Below, one piece after another: positions 6,859 to 15,100 of a stretch of 16,271 nt of DNA (positions are counted from its first letter, which is position 1; each line of letters begins with the position of its first letter). The translations under genes and the position numbers were made by a program. Origin of the DNA: VBCK01 sp035511515. Its GTDB lineage: Bacteria > Pseudomonadota > Gammaproteobacteria > Burkholderiales > Burkholderiaceae_F. Below the pieces are notes generated by a model. That model was not told the origin of the DNA. It did no database searches and worked only from the letters and a program-made list of their open reading frames with translations. The stretch spans positions 1 to 16,271 of the forward strand of contig DATKFG010000035.1 in the NCBI GenBank assembly GCA_035511515.1, written 5' to 3'.

Positions 6859-8606
6859 GCGATCTGCGCAATCCGGCGCACGGCGACCAGCGCATCGACG
6901 CCGAGATGTATCGCGCGGCCTACGCGGCGGACCGGCGCGGCTCGCTGGCAGGAATTCTTGCAGCCCTGTTCGCCGCCTCGGCGCTGCAGAACCGCGGCGC
7001 GCCGGCCGCCGTGTGGCTGTGGGCCGGCGGCTACGTCTTGCTCGCGCTCGCCCGGCGCGGGTTGCTGGCGCGGCGCGACCTGACGGCGCCGCGCTCGGAT
7101 CCGCAGCACGAGCGCACGGCGCGCAGCACGTGGCTCGGGCTGGTTGCCGCGTCGGCGGCCGTTTGGGGCGCGGGGCCGCCGCTGTTCCTGACGCGCGATT
7201 TCGCAACCGGCGGCACCCTGACAGGAATCTGGCTGGCCGCGGCCGGACTTTCGGCGCCACTGGTGGCCGCGGCCCGTCCGGCCATCTACCTGTGGCTGCT
7301 GCCGGCGGTACTGCCGCTGCTGTTCGCGCTGGCGTGGCACGGATCCGGCGAGTCCCTGGTGCTGGCAGCGCTGGGGTCGGGCTTTCTGCTGGTGCTGCTG
7401 CGCCTGGCGCTCGAGCAGAACGACTCGCTGGCGGCCGGATTGGCGGCGCGGTTTCAGAACGAGGACCTCGTCCAACGGCTTCAGGCACAGGTCGAACTGG
7501 CCGCCCGCGCCAGCCAGGAAAAGACGCGCTTTCTGGCTTCAGCCGTTCACGATCTGCGCCAGCCGTTGCACGCGCTGGGCCTGTTCTGCGCCGCGCTGGA
7601 CCAGCGCCTGCACGACATTCCGGAAAGGCCGCTGGTGAAGAACATGATGGCCTCGATCGAGGCGCTGGAGAGCTCGTTTGGCGCCATGCTGGACATCTCG
7701 CGCCTGGACGCCGGCATCGTGCACGCGGAGCCGCAGACGTTTCCGGTGCGCGACGTGTTCCGGCGCCTGTACCAGCAGTTCGGCGGCGATGCCGAGGCGC
7801 GCGACATCTCGCTTCGGTTCCGCGCCGCCCGCCGGGTCGTGGTCAGCGATCCGCAGCTGCTCGAACGGGTGCTGTCCAACCTGGTCCAGAACGCGCTGCG
7901 CTACACCCGCCAAGGTGGGGTTCTGGTGGCCGCGCGGCGTCGCGGCGCCGATGTGGCGCTCGAAGTCTGGGATACCGGGGTCGGCATCGCGCCAGAGATG
8001 CTGGAGCTGATCTTCGAGGAGTTTTACCAGATCGACAATCCGGAGCGCGACCGCACCCGGGGCCTGGGCATGGGATTGGCCATCGTGCGGCGCCTGTGCA
8101 ACCTGCTGTCGCACCCGTTGCAGGTTCGCTCCAGGCCCGGACGGGGCACGCTGTTTCGCGTGGTGGTGCCGGCCGGCGACCTGCGCGACCGGGCCCAACC
8201 GGCGCTGGAAGCCGAAACGCTGCCGCCGCGTACCGATGTGCGCGTGACCATCTTGTTGATCGACGACGAACGCGCGATCCGCGACGCCACCAGCGAGCTG
8301 CTGCGACCGCTGCGGGTCGACGTGCTGGCGGCGGCCACCATCGCCGAAGCGGTCGAGCTGGTGCGCCGCGCCAGCGTTCCGATCGACATGATCCTGTCGG
8401 ACTGGCGGCTGCGCGGCGCCGAAACCGGCGTGCAGGCGGTTCGCGAAGTTCGCAAGCTGTGCGGCGCCTCCACGCCGGCGGTGCTGATCACCGGCGACAC
8501 ATCGGCCGATGTGCTCACGCAGGCTCATCAGAACGGGCTGGTGATCCTGCACAAGCCGCTGCAGCCGCGCGAGCTGCTCCGGCTGATCGGCCGGTTGGAG
8601 CGGTAA
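6855..8606 (+). CDS. Hybrid sensor histidine kinase with C-terminal receiver
   Basis: A 583-residue membrane kinase. The N-terminal ~190 residues form about six hydrophobic helices in short hairpins with no periplasmic domain, so it probably senses something in or at the membrane. Then come a coiled linker, a dimerisation domain with H232 in SAVHDLRQPLHAL, an ATPase domain (N-box NLVQNALRY around N346, DTGVGIAP near 373-380, GLGMGLAIVRR near 403-412) and a receiver (about 465-580) with D516 in ILSDWRLRG and K567. There is no HPt domain, so transfer to the neighbouring LuxR-type regulator would be direct from H232, with the receiver modulating it. The TTG start overlaps the previous stop by four bases, indicating translational coupling. 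Annotation as a general two-component kinase is firm; its stimulus is unknown. Confidence 0.9.
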   Translation: MSDLRNPAHGDQRIDAEMYRAAYAADRRGSLAGILAALFAASALQNRGAPAAVWLWAGGYVLLALARRGLLARRDLTAPRSDPQHERTARSTWLGLVAASAAVWGAGPPLFLTRDFATGGTLTGIWLAAAGLSAPLVAAARPAIYLWLLPAVLPLLFALAWHGSGESLVLAALGSGFLLVLLRLALEQNDSLAAGLAARFQNEDLVQRLQAQVELAARASQEKTRFLASAVHDLRQPLHALGLFCAALDQRLHDIPERPLVKNMMASIEALESSFGAMLDISRLDAGIVHAEPQTFPVRDVFRRLYQQFGGDAEARDISLRFRAARRVVVSDPQLLERVLSNLVQNALRYTRQGGVLVAARRRGADVALEVWDTGVGIAPEMLELIFEEFYQIDNPERDRTRGLGMGLAIVRRLCNLLSHPLQVRSRPGRGTLFRVVVPAGDLRDRAQPALEAETLPPRTDVRVTILLIDDERAIRDATSELLRPLRVDVLAAATIAEAVELVRRASVPIDMILSDWRLRGAETGVQAVREVRKLCGASTPAVLITGDTSADVLTQAHQNGLVILHKPLQPRELLRLIGRLER

Positions 8607-8619
8607 ATGGCCGGCGGCA

Positions 8620-8631
8620 TGACTTTAGTCA
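8620..8631. promoter_or_regulatory. Palindrome TGACTTTAGTCA, candidate operator upstream of tagH
   Basis: TGACT and AGTCA arms flank two T bases, 14 bases after the hybrid-kinase stop. It is AT-rich by local standards and of the size bound by LuxR-type response-regulator dimers, and such a regulator is encoded just upstream. The rest of the 149-base gap before tagH (8607-8755) shows no convincing promoter and no separate gene. Confidence 0.35.
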
Positions 8632-8755
8632 CTAGCGCGGAGCAGCCGCCGCGCGATGTACTCGTTCCGGCGTGCCAGCTTCCTCGCTCCGGGCCAGCTC
8701 TCCGGTTTCGCCCGGGAGGGGTGGTTTCATTTATCAGAAACGGCCCACGTCCGAT

Positions 8756-10075
8756 ATGACCCTGGTATTGCGAGGAATTTCGCTCAACGAAGAAGCGCTG
8801 AGCAACCCTCTCGTCGGCCGATTCGACCACCGTGGCGGCGAGATCGGCCGATCCGACAACGCCACTTTCACGCTGCCCGATCCGCAGCGGCTGATCTCGC
8901 GCGTGCACGCGCGCGTCTCGCATGCCGAGCAAACGTACTGGATGCAGAACGTCAGCACCGCCGGGCAGATCCTGCACAACGGCCGTCCCCTCAGCCCGGG
9001 CATGCGCGTGAGCCTGAGCGACGGCGACGACGTGCGGATCGGCGGCTACCGCCTCGCGGTCGCCTTCGAGCACGATCAGACCAGCAGGAACATCCTGCGC
9101 GGCCGCACGACAGCCCCGGTGCGGGTCGCGCCGGCGCTGGCCCCGGCCGCCGCCCAGGTTGCCCTGCCCCCCGCCCCAGCGCTGCCGCCGCCGGCCATGG
9201 CCGCCGTCTTGCCCTCCGGCTTGCCCTCCGGCTTGCCCTCCGTAGCCTTGGCGAAGGAGGGAGCCTTGGCGAAGGAGGGAGCCTTGGCGGAGCACGGAGC
9301 CGCGGCGGCGGTGCAGTCCGCGCCCGCCGCCGCACCTGCCCGCCGAAGTCCGCCAGGCGAAGGCGGGACCACCCGTGCCGTCGCCCGCGAAAAGCCGTGG
9401 CGCCCGCAGCGCGCGCCCGGGCCAGCGGCCAGCGCGGAGTCGCTGTGGCGCGGCTTCCAGGAAGGCGTCGGCGTCGAACTGCCCTTGCCGAACGGCCCCT
9501 CGCCCGAGCTGCTCAGCGCAGCGGGCACGATGCTTCGGATCGCGGTGGGCGGCCTTCACCGCCTGATCTCGATGCGCGCGGTGGCCAAGAGCGAGATGCA
9601 CGCGGAAATGACGATGATCCAGGTCCGCGGCAACAACCCCTTGAAGTTCTCGCCCGACGCCACGGTCGCGCTGAAGATGCTGCTGCAGCCTCCGGTGCAG
9701 GGCTTCCTGTCCGGGCCGTCGGCGTTGCGCGACGCGGTGATCGACCTGCAATCCCACCAGGTCGGAGTGATGGCGGGCATGCGGGCCGCGCTGAGCGCCG
9801 TGCTGGAGCGCTTCGACCCGGTACAACTGGAACGGCGTCTGACCTCGCGTTCGGTGATCGAGTCGCTGATTCCGTCGCAGCGCCGCGCCCGGCTGTGGGA
9901 GCTGTACCTGGAGCACTATCGCGCGCTCAACGAGGAGGCGCAGGAGGACTTCAGCCGCTTCTTCGGCGAGGCCTTCCTCGAGGCCTATAACGCCCAGGTG
10001 CGCAGTCTGGAGGCGGCGGGCGACGAGGCCGCCGTCCCGGTTGCTTCCTACCCGGCCGCTCCAAAAGGCAAGTGA
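8756..10075 (+). CDS. tagH: T6SS-associated FHA-domain protein TagH (Fha1-like)
   Basis: The FHA protein reads threonine phosphorylation and promotes T6SS assembly at the inner membrane. The N-terminal FHA domain (1-105 of 439) has the binding residues G31-R32-S33, S48-R49 with H51, and N75-G76. A Pro/Ala-rich linker (about 115-225) carries LPSG and ALAKEG repeats. The C-terminal domain (about 228-430: LWRGFQEGVG, GLHRLISMRAVAKSEMHAE, NNPLKFSPDATVAL, GPSALRDAVIDLQSHQ, ARLWELYLEHY, FFGEAFLEAY) is the TagH-specific T6SS domain. I chose ATG 8756 because FHA strand one begins there; the in-frame ATG at 8672 would add 28 residues unlike the family. The ribosome site is weak. It is followed after seven bases by the phosphatase gene, giving the classic kinase target and phosphatase pairing. 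Confidence 0.92.
   Translation: MTLVLRGISLNEEALSNPLVGRFDHRGGEIGRSDNATFTLPDPQRLISRVHARVSHAEQTYWMQNVSTAGQILHNGRPLSPGMRVSLSDGDDVRIGGYRLAVAFEHDQTSRNILRGRTTAPVRVAPALAPAAAQVALPPAPALPPPAMAAVLPSGLPSGLPSVALAKEGALAKEGALAEHGAAAAVQSAPAAAPARRSPPGEGGTTRAVAREKPWRPQRAPGPAASAESLWRGFQEGVGVELPLPNGPSPELLSAAGTMLRIAVGGLHRLISMRAVAKSEMHAEMTMIQVRGNNPLKFSPDATVALKMLLQPPVQGFLSGPSALRDAVIDLQSHQVGVMAGMRAALSAVLERFDPVQLERRLTSRSVIESLIPSQRRARLWELYLEHYRALNEEAQEDFSRFFGEAFLEAYNAQVRSLEAAGDEAAVPVASYPAAPKGK
9209..9298 (+). repeat. Tandem repeats and palindrome in the tagH linker
   Basis: Two adjoining arrays lie in frame. First, 12-bp units TTGCCCTCCGGC at 9209-9220 and 9221-9232 plus a variant from 9233 encode LPSG repeats. Second, 18-bp units beginning GCCTTGGCGAAGG at 9245-9262 and 9263-9280, with a degenerate third at 9281-9298, encode ALAKEG repeats. 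At their junction, 9237-9260 is an imperfect palindrome with CCTCC and GGAGG ends and a GCCTTGGC centre, related to elements in tssM. All unit lengths are multiples of three. Confidence 0.8.
9341..9367 (+). repeat. Degenerate member of the palindromic repeat family in tagH
   Basis: The stretch containing GCCAGGCGAAGGCGG resembles the half GCCTTGGCGAAGGAGG of the nearby palindrome and encodes RRSPPGEGG in the linker. The match is about 13 of 19 bases and might be chance at this GC content. Confidence 0.3.
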
Positions 10076-10082
10076 AGGTCCA

Positions 10083-10844
10083 ATGATGCTGGCCGTTCGC
10101 ACTGCGCAGCGCTCGTGCACCGGCTCACGCGACCACAACGAGGACTGCGTCGGCGTCGAGCACGTCGGACCGCACTGGTGCATGGTGGTATCGGACGGAG
10201 CCGGAGGCCACCGCGATGGAGCGCTCGCCTCGCGCCTCGTGGTGGACCGGATCCTGGCGGGCTTTCGCAGCCGGCCACCCACCGACAGCCAGGATCTGAG
10301 CGAGCTGATGCTCGATGCGCACGACGGCATCGTCGCCGCGCAACGGGCGAGCGGCATCACCGATCGGGCGCGCGCGATGCATGCCACCGCGGTCGTGCTG
10401 CTGATCGATGCCGGCTCCGGGCTGGCCCTGTGGGGCAGCGTCGGCGACTCGCGCCTGTACCTGCTGCGCGGGGGACGCGCATCGGCGTTGACCCGCGACG
10501 ACAGCATGCTGCAGTGGATGGTCGAGTCGGGGCTGTGGCAGGCCGAACAGCTCAAGGAGCATCCCCAGCGCAACCACCTGCTGGCGGCGCTCGGGGCCGA
10601 CGAACGCTTCGAGCCGCACGTGAACGCCGAACCGTTCGCGCTGCGCGACCGCGATGCGTTCCTTCTGTGCAGCGACGGCTGGTGGCACAGCGTCGAGGAC
10701 GGCGACCTGGAGCGCCTGCTGAGCAATGCGGCCACTCCGGAGCACTGGCTCGACGCGATGGTCGCGTACGCAACGGCGCAGGCCGACCCGCGCCAGGATA
10801 ATTTCTCAGCGATCGGCTGCTGGATCGGCGGGCAGACGCCATGA
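10083..10844 (+). CDS. pppA: PP2C-family Ser/Thr phosphatase of the T6SS (PppA)
   Basis: A 253-residue soluble PP2C phosphatase that should remove the threonine phosphates added by the kinase and so switch the T6SS off. Motifs in order: SRDHNED (15-21), VVSDGAGGHRDG with metal-binding D38/G39, ALWGSVGDSRLYLLR (115-129), LLCSDGWW with D198, and DNFSAIGCW with D239. No membrane segment or extra domain is present, and length is normal. ATG 10083 (or 10086) follows GAAGG at 10074-10078, which overlaps the tagH stop, so translation is coupled. The in-frame ATG at 10041 would lie inside tagH and adds residues unlike the family. In some bacteria this domain is fused to TagF; here tagF is separate, two genes downstream. 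Confidence 0.93.
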   Translation: MMLAVRTAQRSCTGSRDHNEDCVGVEHVGPHWCMVVSDGAGGHRDGALASRLVVDRILAGFRSRPPTDSQDLSELMLDAHDGIVAAQRASGITDRARAMHATAVVLLIDAGSGLALWGSVGDSRLYLLRGGRASALTRDDSMLQWMVESGLWQAEQLKEHPQRNHLLAALGADERFEPHVNAEPFALRDRDAFLLCSDGWWHSVEDGDLERLLSNAATPEHWLDAMVAYATAQADPRQDNFSAIGCWIGGQTP

Positions 10845-10867
10845 AGCTGCTGGCCGACGGACATTGA
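10841..10867 (+). CDS. Possible 8-residue leader ORF between pppA and tssL
   Basis: ATG at 10841 overlaps the pppA stop as ATGA and opens the frame MKLLADGH, ending at TGA 10865-10867, three bases before the tssL ATG. No clear Shine-Dalgarno sequence precedes tssL itself, so ribosomes could pass from pppA to tssL through this minigene. It may equally be chance. Confidence 0.25.
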   Translation: MKLLADGH

Positions 10868-10870
10868 GCC

Positions 10871-12106
10871 ATGCCGATCGAACCCGACGCCGATACGCTG
10901 TTCGGTACGCAGGTTGCGGTGCGGCCCGATGTGGCCCGGCCGCAGGCGGCCGCGCAGGAGGCGACTGCCGCGCCGGGCCCGAACCCGCTGCTGTCCGAGG
11001 CCGACGGGTTGCTCGCGCTGGTGCCGCCGCTGCGCTCGACCACCCAGGTCGCCGACCTGGCGCGATTGCGGGCCCAGATCGCCATCGCATTGCAACGCTT
11101 CGATGAGCGCGCGCGGCGGCGCGGCATCGCCGCCTCCCAGGCCCAGAAGGCGCACTTCGTGCTGGGCACGCTGCTCGACCACGTGGTCGCGACGATGCCG
11201 TGGGGCGCGGACGGCCAGTGGCAGAGGCTCAATCCGCTCAAGTCGGCGCCCGGCGAGAGCGCGGGCCACTCCGCGATCCGACAGCTGGCCCGGATGGCGG
11301 AGGATCCCACAGCCAATCGGGATCTTCGCGAGCTGATCTACGTGGCGCTCGCGCTCGGGTTCGAGGCGCGCGCTCACGGACCGGCCGGGGGGGCCGGGGA
11401 GGCCGACCAGGTGCGGGCGCGCGTGGCCGCGATGCTGGCGCGCGAGCCCGGCACCGCCGCGCGCCCGTTGTCCGCGCGCTGGCGACCGGCGGTGCGGCGC
11501 TCCGGCGTGCTGGCGAGCTGGCTTCCGTTGTGGGCGGGGTCGCTCACGGTCGCCGGCCTCCTGGCCCTGCTGTATTTCTCGCTGGCGCTGGCACTGGGGT
11601 CGCAGTCCGATCGCGTCTTCAAGCAGATCGCCGCACTGCGTCTGCCGGATTCGGGTGCGGCCAGCGCCGCGGCCTCGCAGCCGCGCCTGCAACCCCTGTT
11701 GAGCGGTGCAGCGTCCGAGGCAGGTTTGCAGGTGCGCGACGAAGCCGACCGCAGCGTGGTCACGCTGCGCGACGAGTCGCTGTTCGAGCCGGGGACGGCG
11801 AACCTGCTGCGCTCGGCCAGCGCGTTGCTGCGGCCGGTGGCGGCGGCGCTGCAAGGCGTGACCGGCCGGGTGCAGGTCGTCGGACATACCGACACCGCCT
11901 CCCGGCGGTCGGCACGGTACCCGTCCAACTGGGAGCTGTCGGTTGAGCGGGCGCGCGCCGTCTACGACGCCTTGAGCACACTGGGAGTGCCGGCGGCGCG
12001 CATGCGCTATGACGGCCGGGCCGACACGGAGCCGCTCAATGCGGGGACCGTGGCCGCCCAGGGGCACAACGGCCGGATCGAAATCGTGCTGCTGGCCGGG
12101 CGATGA
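10871..12106 (+). CDS. tssL: T6SS membrane-complex protein TssL (DotU plus OmpA-like domain)
   Basis: A 411-residue inner-membrane protein that joins TssM and TssJ in the T6SS envelope complex. A Pro/Ala-rich start leads to a DotU domain (about 38-185: PNPLLSEADGLLALV, HFVLGTLLDHVVATMPWG, LRELIYVALALGFEARAH), one membrane helix (about 218-240, LTVAGLLALLYFSLALAL), a linker, and a periplasmic OmpA-type peptidoglycan-binding domain (about 300-410: LFEPGTANL, VVGHTDT, NWELSVERARAV). This is the extended TssL type that carries its own cell-wall anchor. The DotU core is divergent: the usual FH-x-E-x-WGGE segment after MPWG is not recognisable. Its stop overlaps the tssM start by four bases, typical of this pair. 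Confidence 0.9.
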   Translation: MPIEPDADTLFGTQVAVRPDVARPQAAAQEATAAPGPNPLLSEADGLLALVPPLRSTTQVADLARLRAQIAIALQRFDERARRRGIAASQAQKAHFVLGTLLDHVVATMPWGADGQWQRLNPLKSAPGESAGHSAIRQLARMAEDPTANRDLRELIYVALALGFEARAHGPAGGAGEADQVRARVAAMLAREPGTAARPLSARWRPAVRRSGVLASWLPLWAGSLTVAGLLALLYFSLALALGSQSDRVFKQIAALRLPDSGAASAAASQPRLQPLLSGAASEAGLQVRDEADRSVVTLRDESLFEPGTANLLRSASALLRPVAAALQGVTGRVQVVGHTDTASRRSARYPSNWELSVERARAVYDALSTLGVPAARMRYDGRADTEPLNAGTVAAQGHNGRIEIVLLAGR

Positions 12107-15100
12107 TGATGCGCCCCTGGCTGCTCGCCGCACTGGGTCTGACCGCCTTCGGGGTGCTGGTGTGGTTCGCCGGGCCGCTGGTTTCGATCGGCCCTGTGGC
12201 TCCCTTGGCCTCGGCCCCGGCGCGTGCGGCGCTGATCGCAGCGTTCGTTTTCGTTTACGTGGCGCACAAAAGCTGGGTTGCGCTGCGCGTCCGGCGGCGC
12301 AACGAGCGGGTCGTGGGCCAGCTCGCGCCGCCGTCGGCAGGTACCGAGTCGGCCGAGGTGGCGCAGCTGCGCAAGCGCTTTTGCGCAGCGCTCGACACGC
12401 TGCGGCATACGCGCTTCGGACCGCGCGGCGGAGCCTGGTCGTCGCTGTCGTGGAAGTTCGGCCGCCAGTACCTGTATCAACTGCCCTGGTACCTGATCAT
12501 CGGCGCCCCGGGCGCTGGCAAGACGACCGCGCTGCTCAATGCGGGCCTGCAGTTTCCGCTCGCGGGCCAGTTCGGCCGCGGTTCCATCAAGGGCGTCGGC
12601 GGCACCCGCAACTGTGACTGGTGGTTCACCGACCGCGCGGTGCTGCTCGATACGGCGGGTCGCTACACGACGCACGAGGCCGACCGGACGGCAGACCGGC
12701 AGGCGTGGGAAGGCTTCCTGGCGCTGCTGGCGCGCGCGCGCCCGCGCCAGCCGCTGAACGGGGCGCTGGTGGCGGTGTCGATCAGCGATCTGCAGGTATT
12801 CGACGCGATCCAGCGCGCGCAGCATGCCGCCACGCTGCGGGCGCGCCTGGACGAGATTCGCGCGGCCACGGGCATCCGGGTGCCGATCTACCTGCTGCTG
12901 ACCAAATGCGATCTGCTGCCCGGCTTTCTGGACTCGTTCCTCGCGTTCGACAAACGCGCCCGCGACCAGGTCTGGGGCACCACGTTCGATTTCGCCGCAT
13001 CCACCCGGGAGCGTGCCGGCGACGAATTCCCGGCGGCCTTCGACCAGCTGGTCGAACGTCTGCACGACGGGCTGATCGAGCGGATGCAGGGCGAACGCGA
13101 TCCGCAGCGGCGCGCTCGCATTTTCGCCTTTCCGCGCCAGTTCGCCGGGGTGCGCGAGCCGCTGACCGAGCTGGTGCGCCATGTGTTCGGGCCCGGCACG
13201 GCCGCCGCAGTGGACGGTGCGCCCTGCCTGCGTGGCGTTTACTTCACCAGCGGCACGCAGGAAGGCACACCGATCGACCGCACGCTGTCGGCCCTGGGAC
13301 GCGAGCTGGGGCTGGAGCGCCAGATCCTGCCGCCGAACCAGAGCACCGGGAAGAGCTTCTTCCTGGCCAACCTTCTGCGCAACGTCGTGTTCGCGGAAGC
13401 CGAGATGGCCGGCCGTTCGCCCGGATTGGAGCGCTGGCGGGGCCGCGCGGTCACGGCACTGCTGGCCGGGGTGCAGTGCGCCGGCGCGCTGCTGGCGGCT
13501 TACTGGGTGACCAGTTACTCGCGCAGCTCCGCCGAAGTCGAGCAGGTGGCGCACGAGGCCGAGGGCGCCCGCACGCAGATCGAGGCAACCGACGCCCGGC
13601 CCGGTCTGGATCCGCGCCCCCTGCTGCCAGCGCTGAACGCCGTGCAGGATCTGAACCGGTCGACCTCGGCCGATCCGGACGCCGGAGCCGGATCGGTTCC
13701 GGGGTTCCGCCGTCACCAGCGCCTCAAGCTCGCCGCCGCAGCCCATCAGGCTTACGACCGGATGCTGCTTGCCTCGCTGCTGCCCCGGATCGTCGGGCGC
13801 GCCGAGGAGCAGATGCGCAGCGGAGCAGACCCCAATCTGCAATACGAGGCGCTGAAGGCCTACACGATGATGCACGAGCCCGCGCGCTTCGACGCGTCGG
13901 CGCTGAAGGCATTTGTCACCTACGAGTGGGACAACGCGTTGGAGCCGCCGCTCGCACGGGAGGAAAAGGCGCAGCTCGCGCAGCATCTGGACGCATTGCT
14001 CGATGCCGGCGCGGTCGGGGCTGCGCCGGCCGGCGACCCCCGGCTGATCGACTCGGTCAGGGCGCGCCTTGCCGGCCAGCCGGTCTCGCAACGCGTTGCC
14101 ACGCGGCTGAAGGCGATTCTGGGTACCGGCTCCTACCCGGACTTTGCGGTGGCCTCGCTGGGCGATACGGCCGCCGCGCTGTTCGTGGGCAAGGACGGCC
14201 ATTCGCCTGCGCGCATCGTGCCGGGACGCTTCACGCTGGCGGCCTATCGCGAGGGCGTGTTGACGGCGCTGCCGCAGGTGGCTTCGCAGCTGGCAACCGA
14301 AACCGGCTGGGTGCTACCCTCCGGGGCCTCCTCTGGCAAGGCTACGGCGGCCGAGGCGTTGGCCGCCTACCTGGATGACTACGCGCGCAGCTGGGCCGAC
14401 TTCATCGACGACCTGCGCCTGAAGCACGCCGGCGGCGCTGGCGAAGCTACGCACCAGGCGCAAGTGCTGGCGGCCCGCGACGGCCCGCTCGCCAACCTGG
14501 TGCGGGCGGTCGTGCAACAGACGTCGCTGACCCACGAGGCCTCGGGCGCCGGCGCGCTGGGCGAGGCGGCCGCGCCTCTGGAACGCTCGCTCGCCGAGCG
14601 CTTCGAGCCGCTGCGGCAGTTGATCGCCCCCGGCGCCGGCGGACGCCAGCCGCTGGATGCAGCGCTGGCCGACTTCCATCAACTGCACGTGCTGCACGCC
14701 CTGGCCGCCTCCGGCAAGGGTACGGAGGCCGGGGCCGCGGCCAGCACACCGGAGTGGCTGGCGCGTGTCCAGGCCGATGCGCGCCTCTATCCCGAACCGG
14801 TGCGCTCGATGCTGCTCGCGCTGTCGTCCTCGCGGGCCGCCTCCGCTGACGCCCCCGCCGGAGCTTCAGCGAAGGCGGCCGACGCATGCGGACAGGCGGT
14901 GCCGGGGCGGTTTCCGTTCGACCGCGGCAGCCCGCGCGAGATCGCGATGGCGGACTTCAATCGCCTGTTCGGTCCATCCGGACTGTTCGACGACGGGCTC
15001 GAGGGCAACGCCGAAGACAGCGCGACGTCAAGACTTCGTTCGGCGGCGCGCATCCGTGACGTGTTCTTCGCGGGGCGGCGCACCGACGCGGCGCTGCGAC

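Noticed and set aside
8751..8758. CCGATATG before tagH as a second sigma-28 -10 element
   Set aside because: It overlaps the start codon and has no -35-like sequence at 11 bp.
8656..9990. Plus-strand open frame of about 440 codons overlapping tagH in another frame
   Set aside because: Arg/Ala/Pro-rich translation typical of a shifted GC-rich gene; the TagH frame has all FHA and TagH motifs.
8528..12133. Very long minus-strand open frame (about 1200 codons) opposite tagH, pppA and tssL
   Set aside because: It is the antisense shadow of strongly GC-biased plus-strand genes. Its translation is Arg/Gln/His/Gly-rich with no domain pattern, while the plus strand carries three recognisable families there.
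12007..14202. Minus-strand open frame of about 730 codons opposite tssM
   Set aside because: Antisense shadow of TssM, with no recognisable domain.
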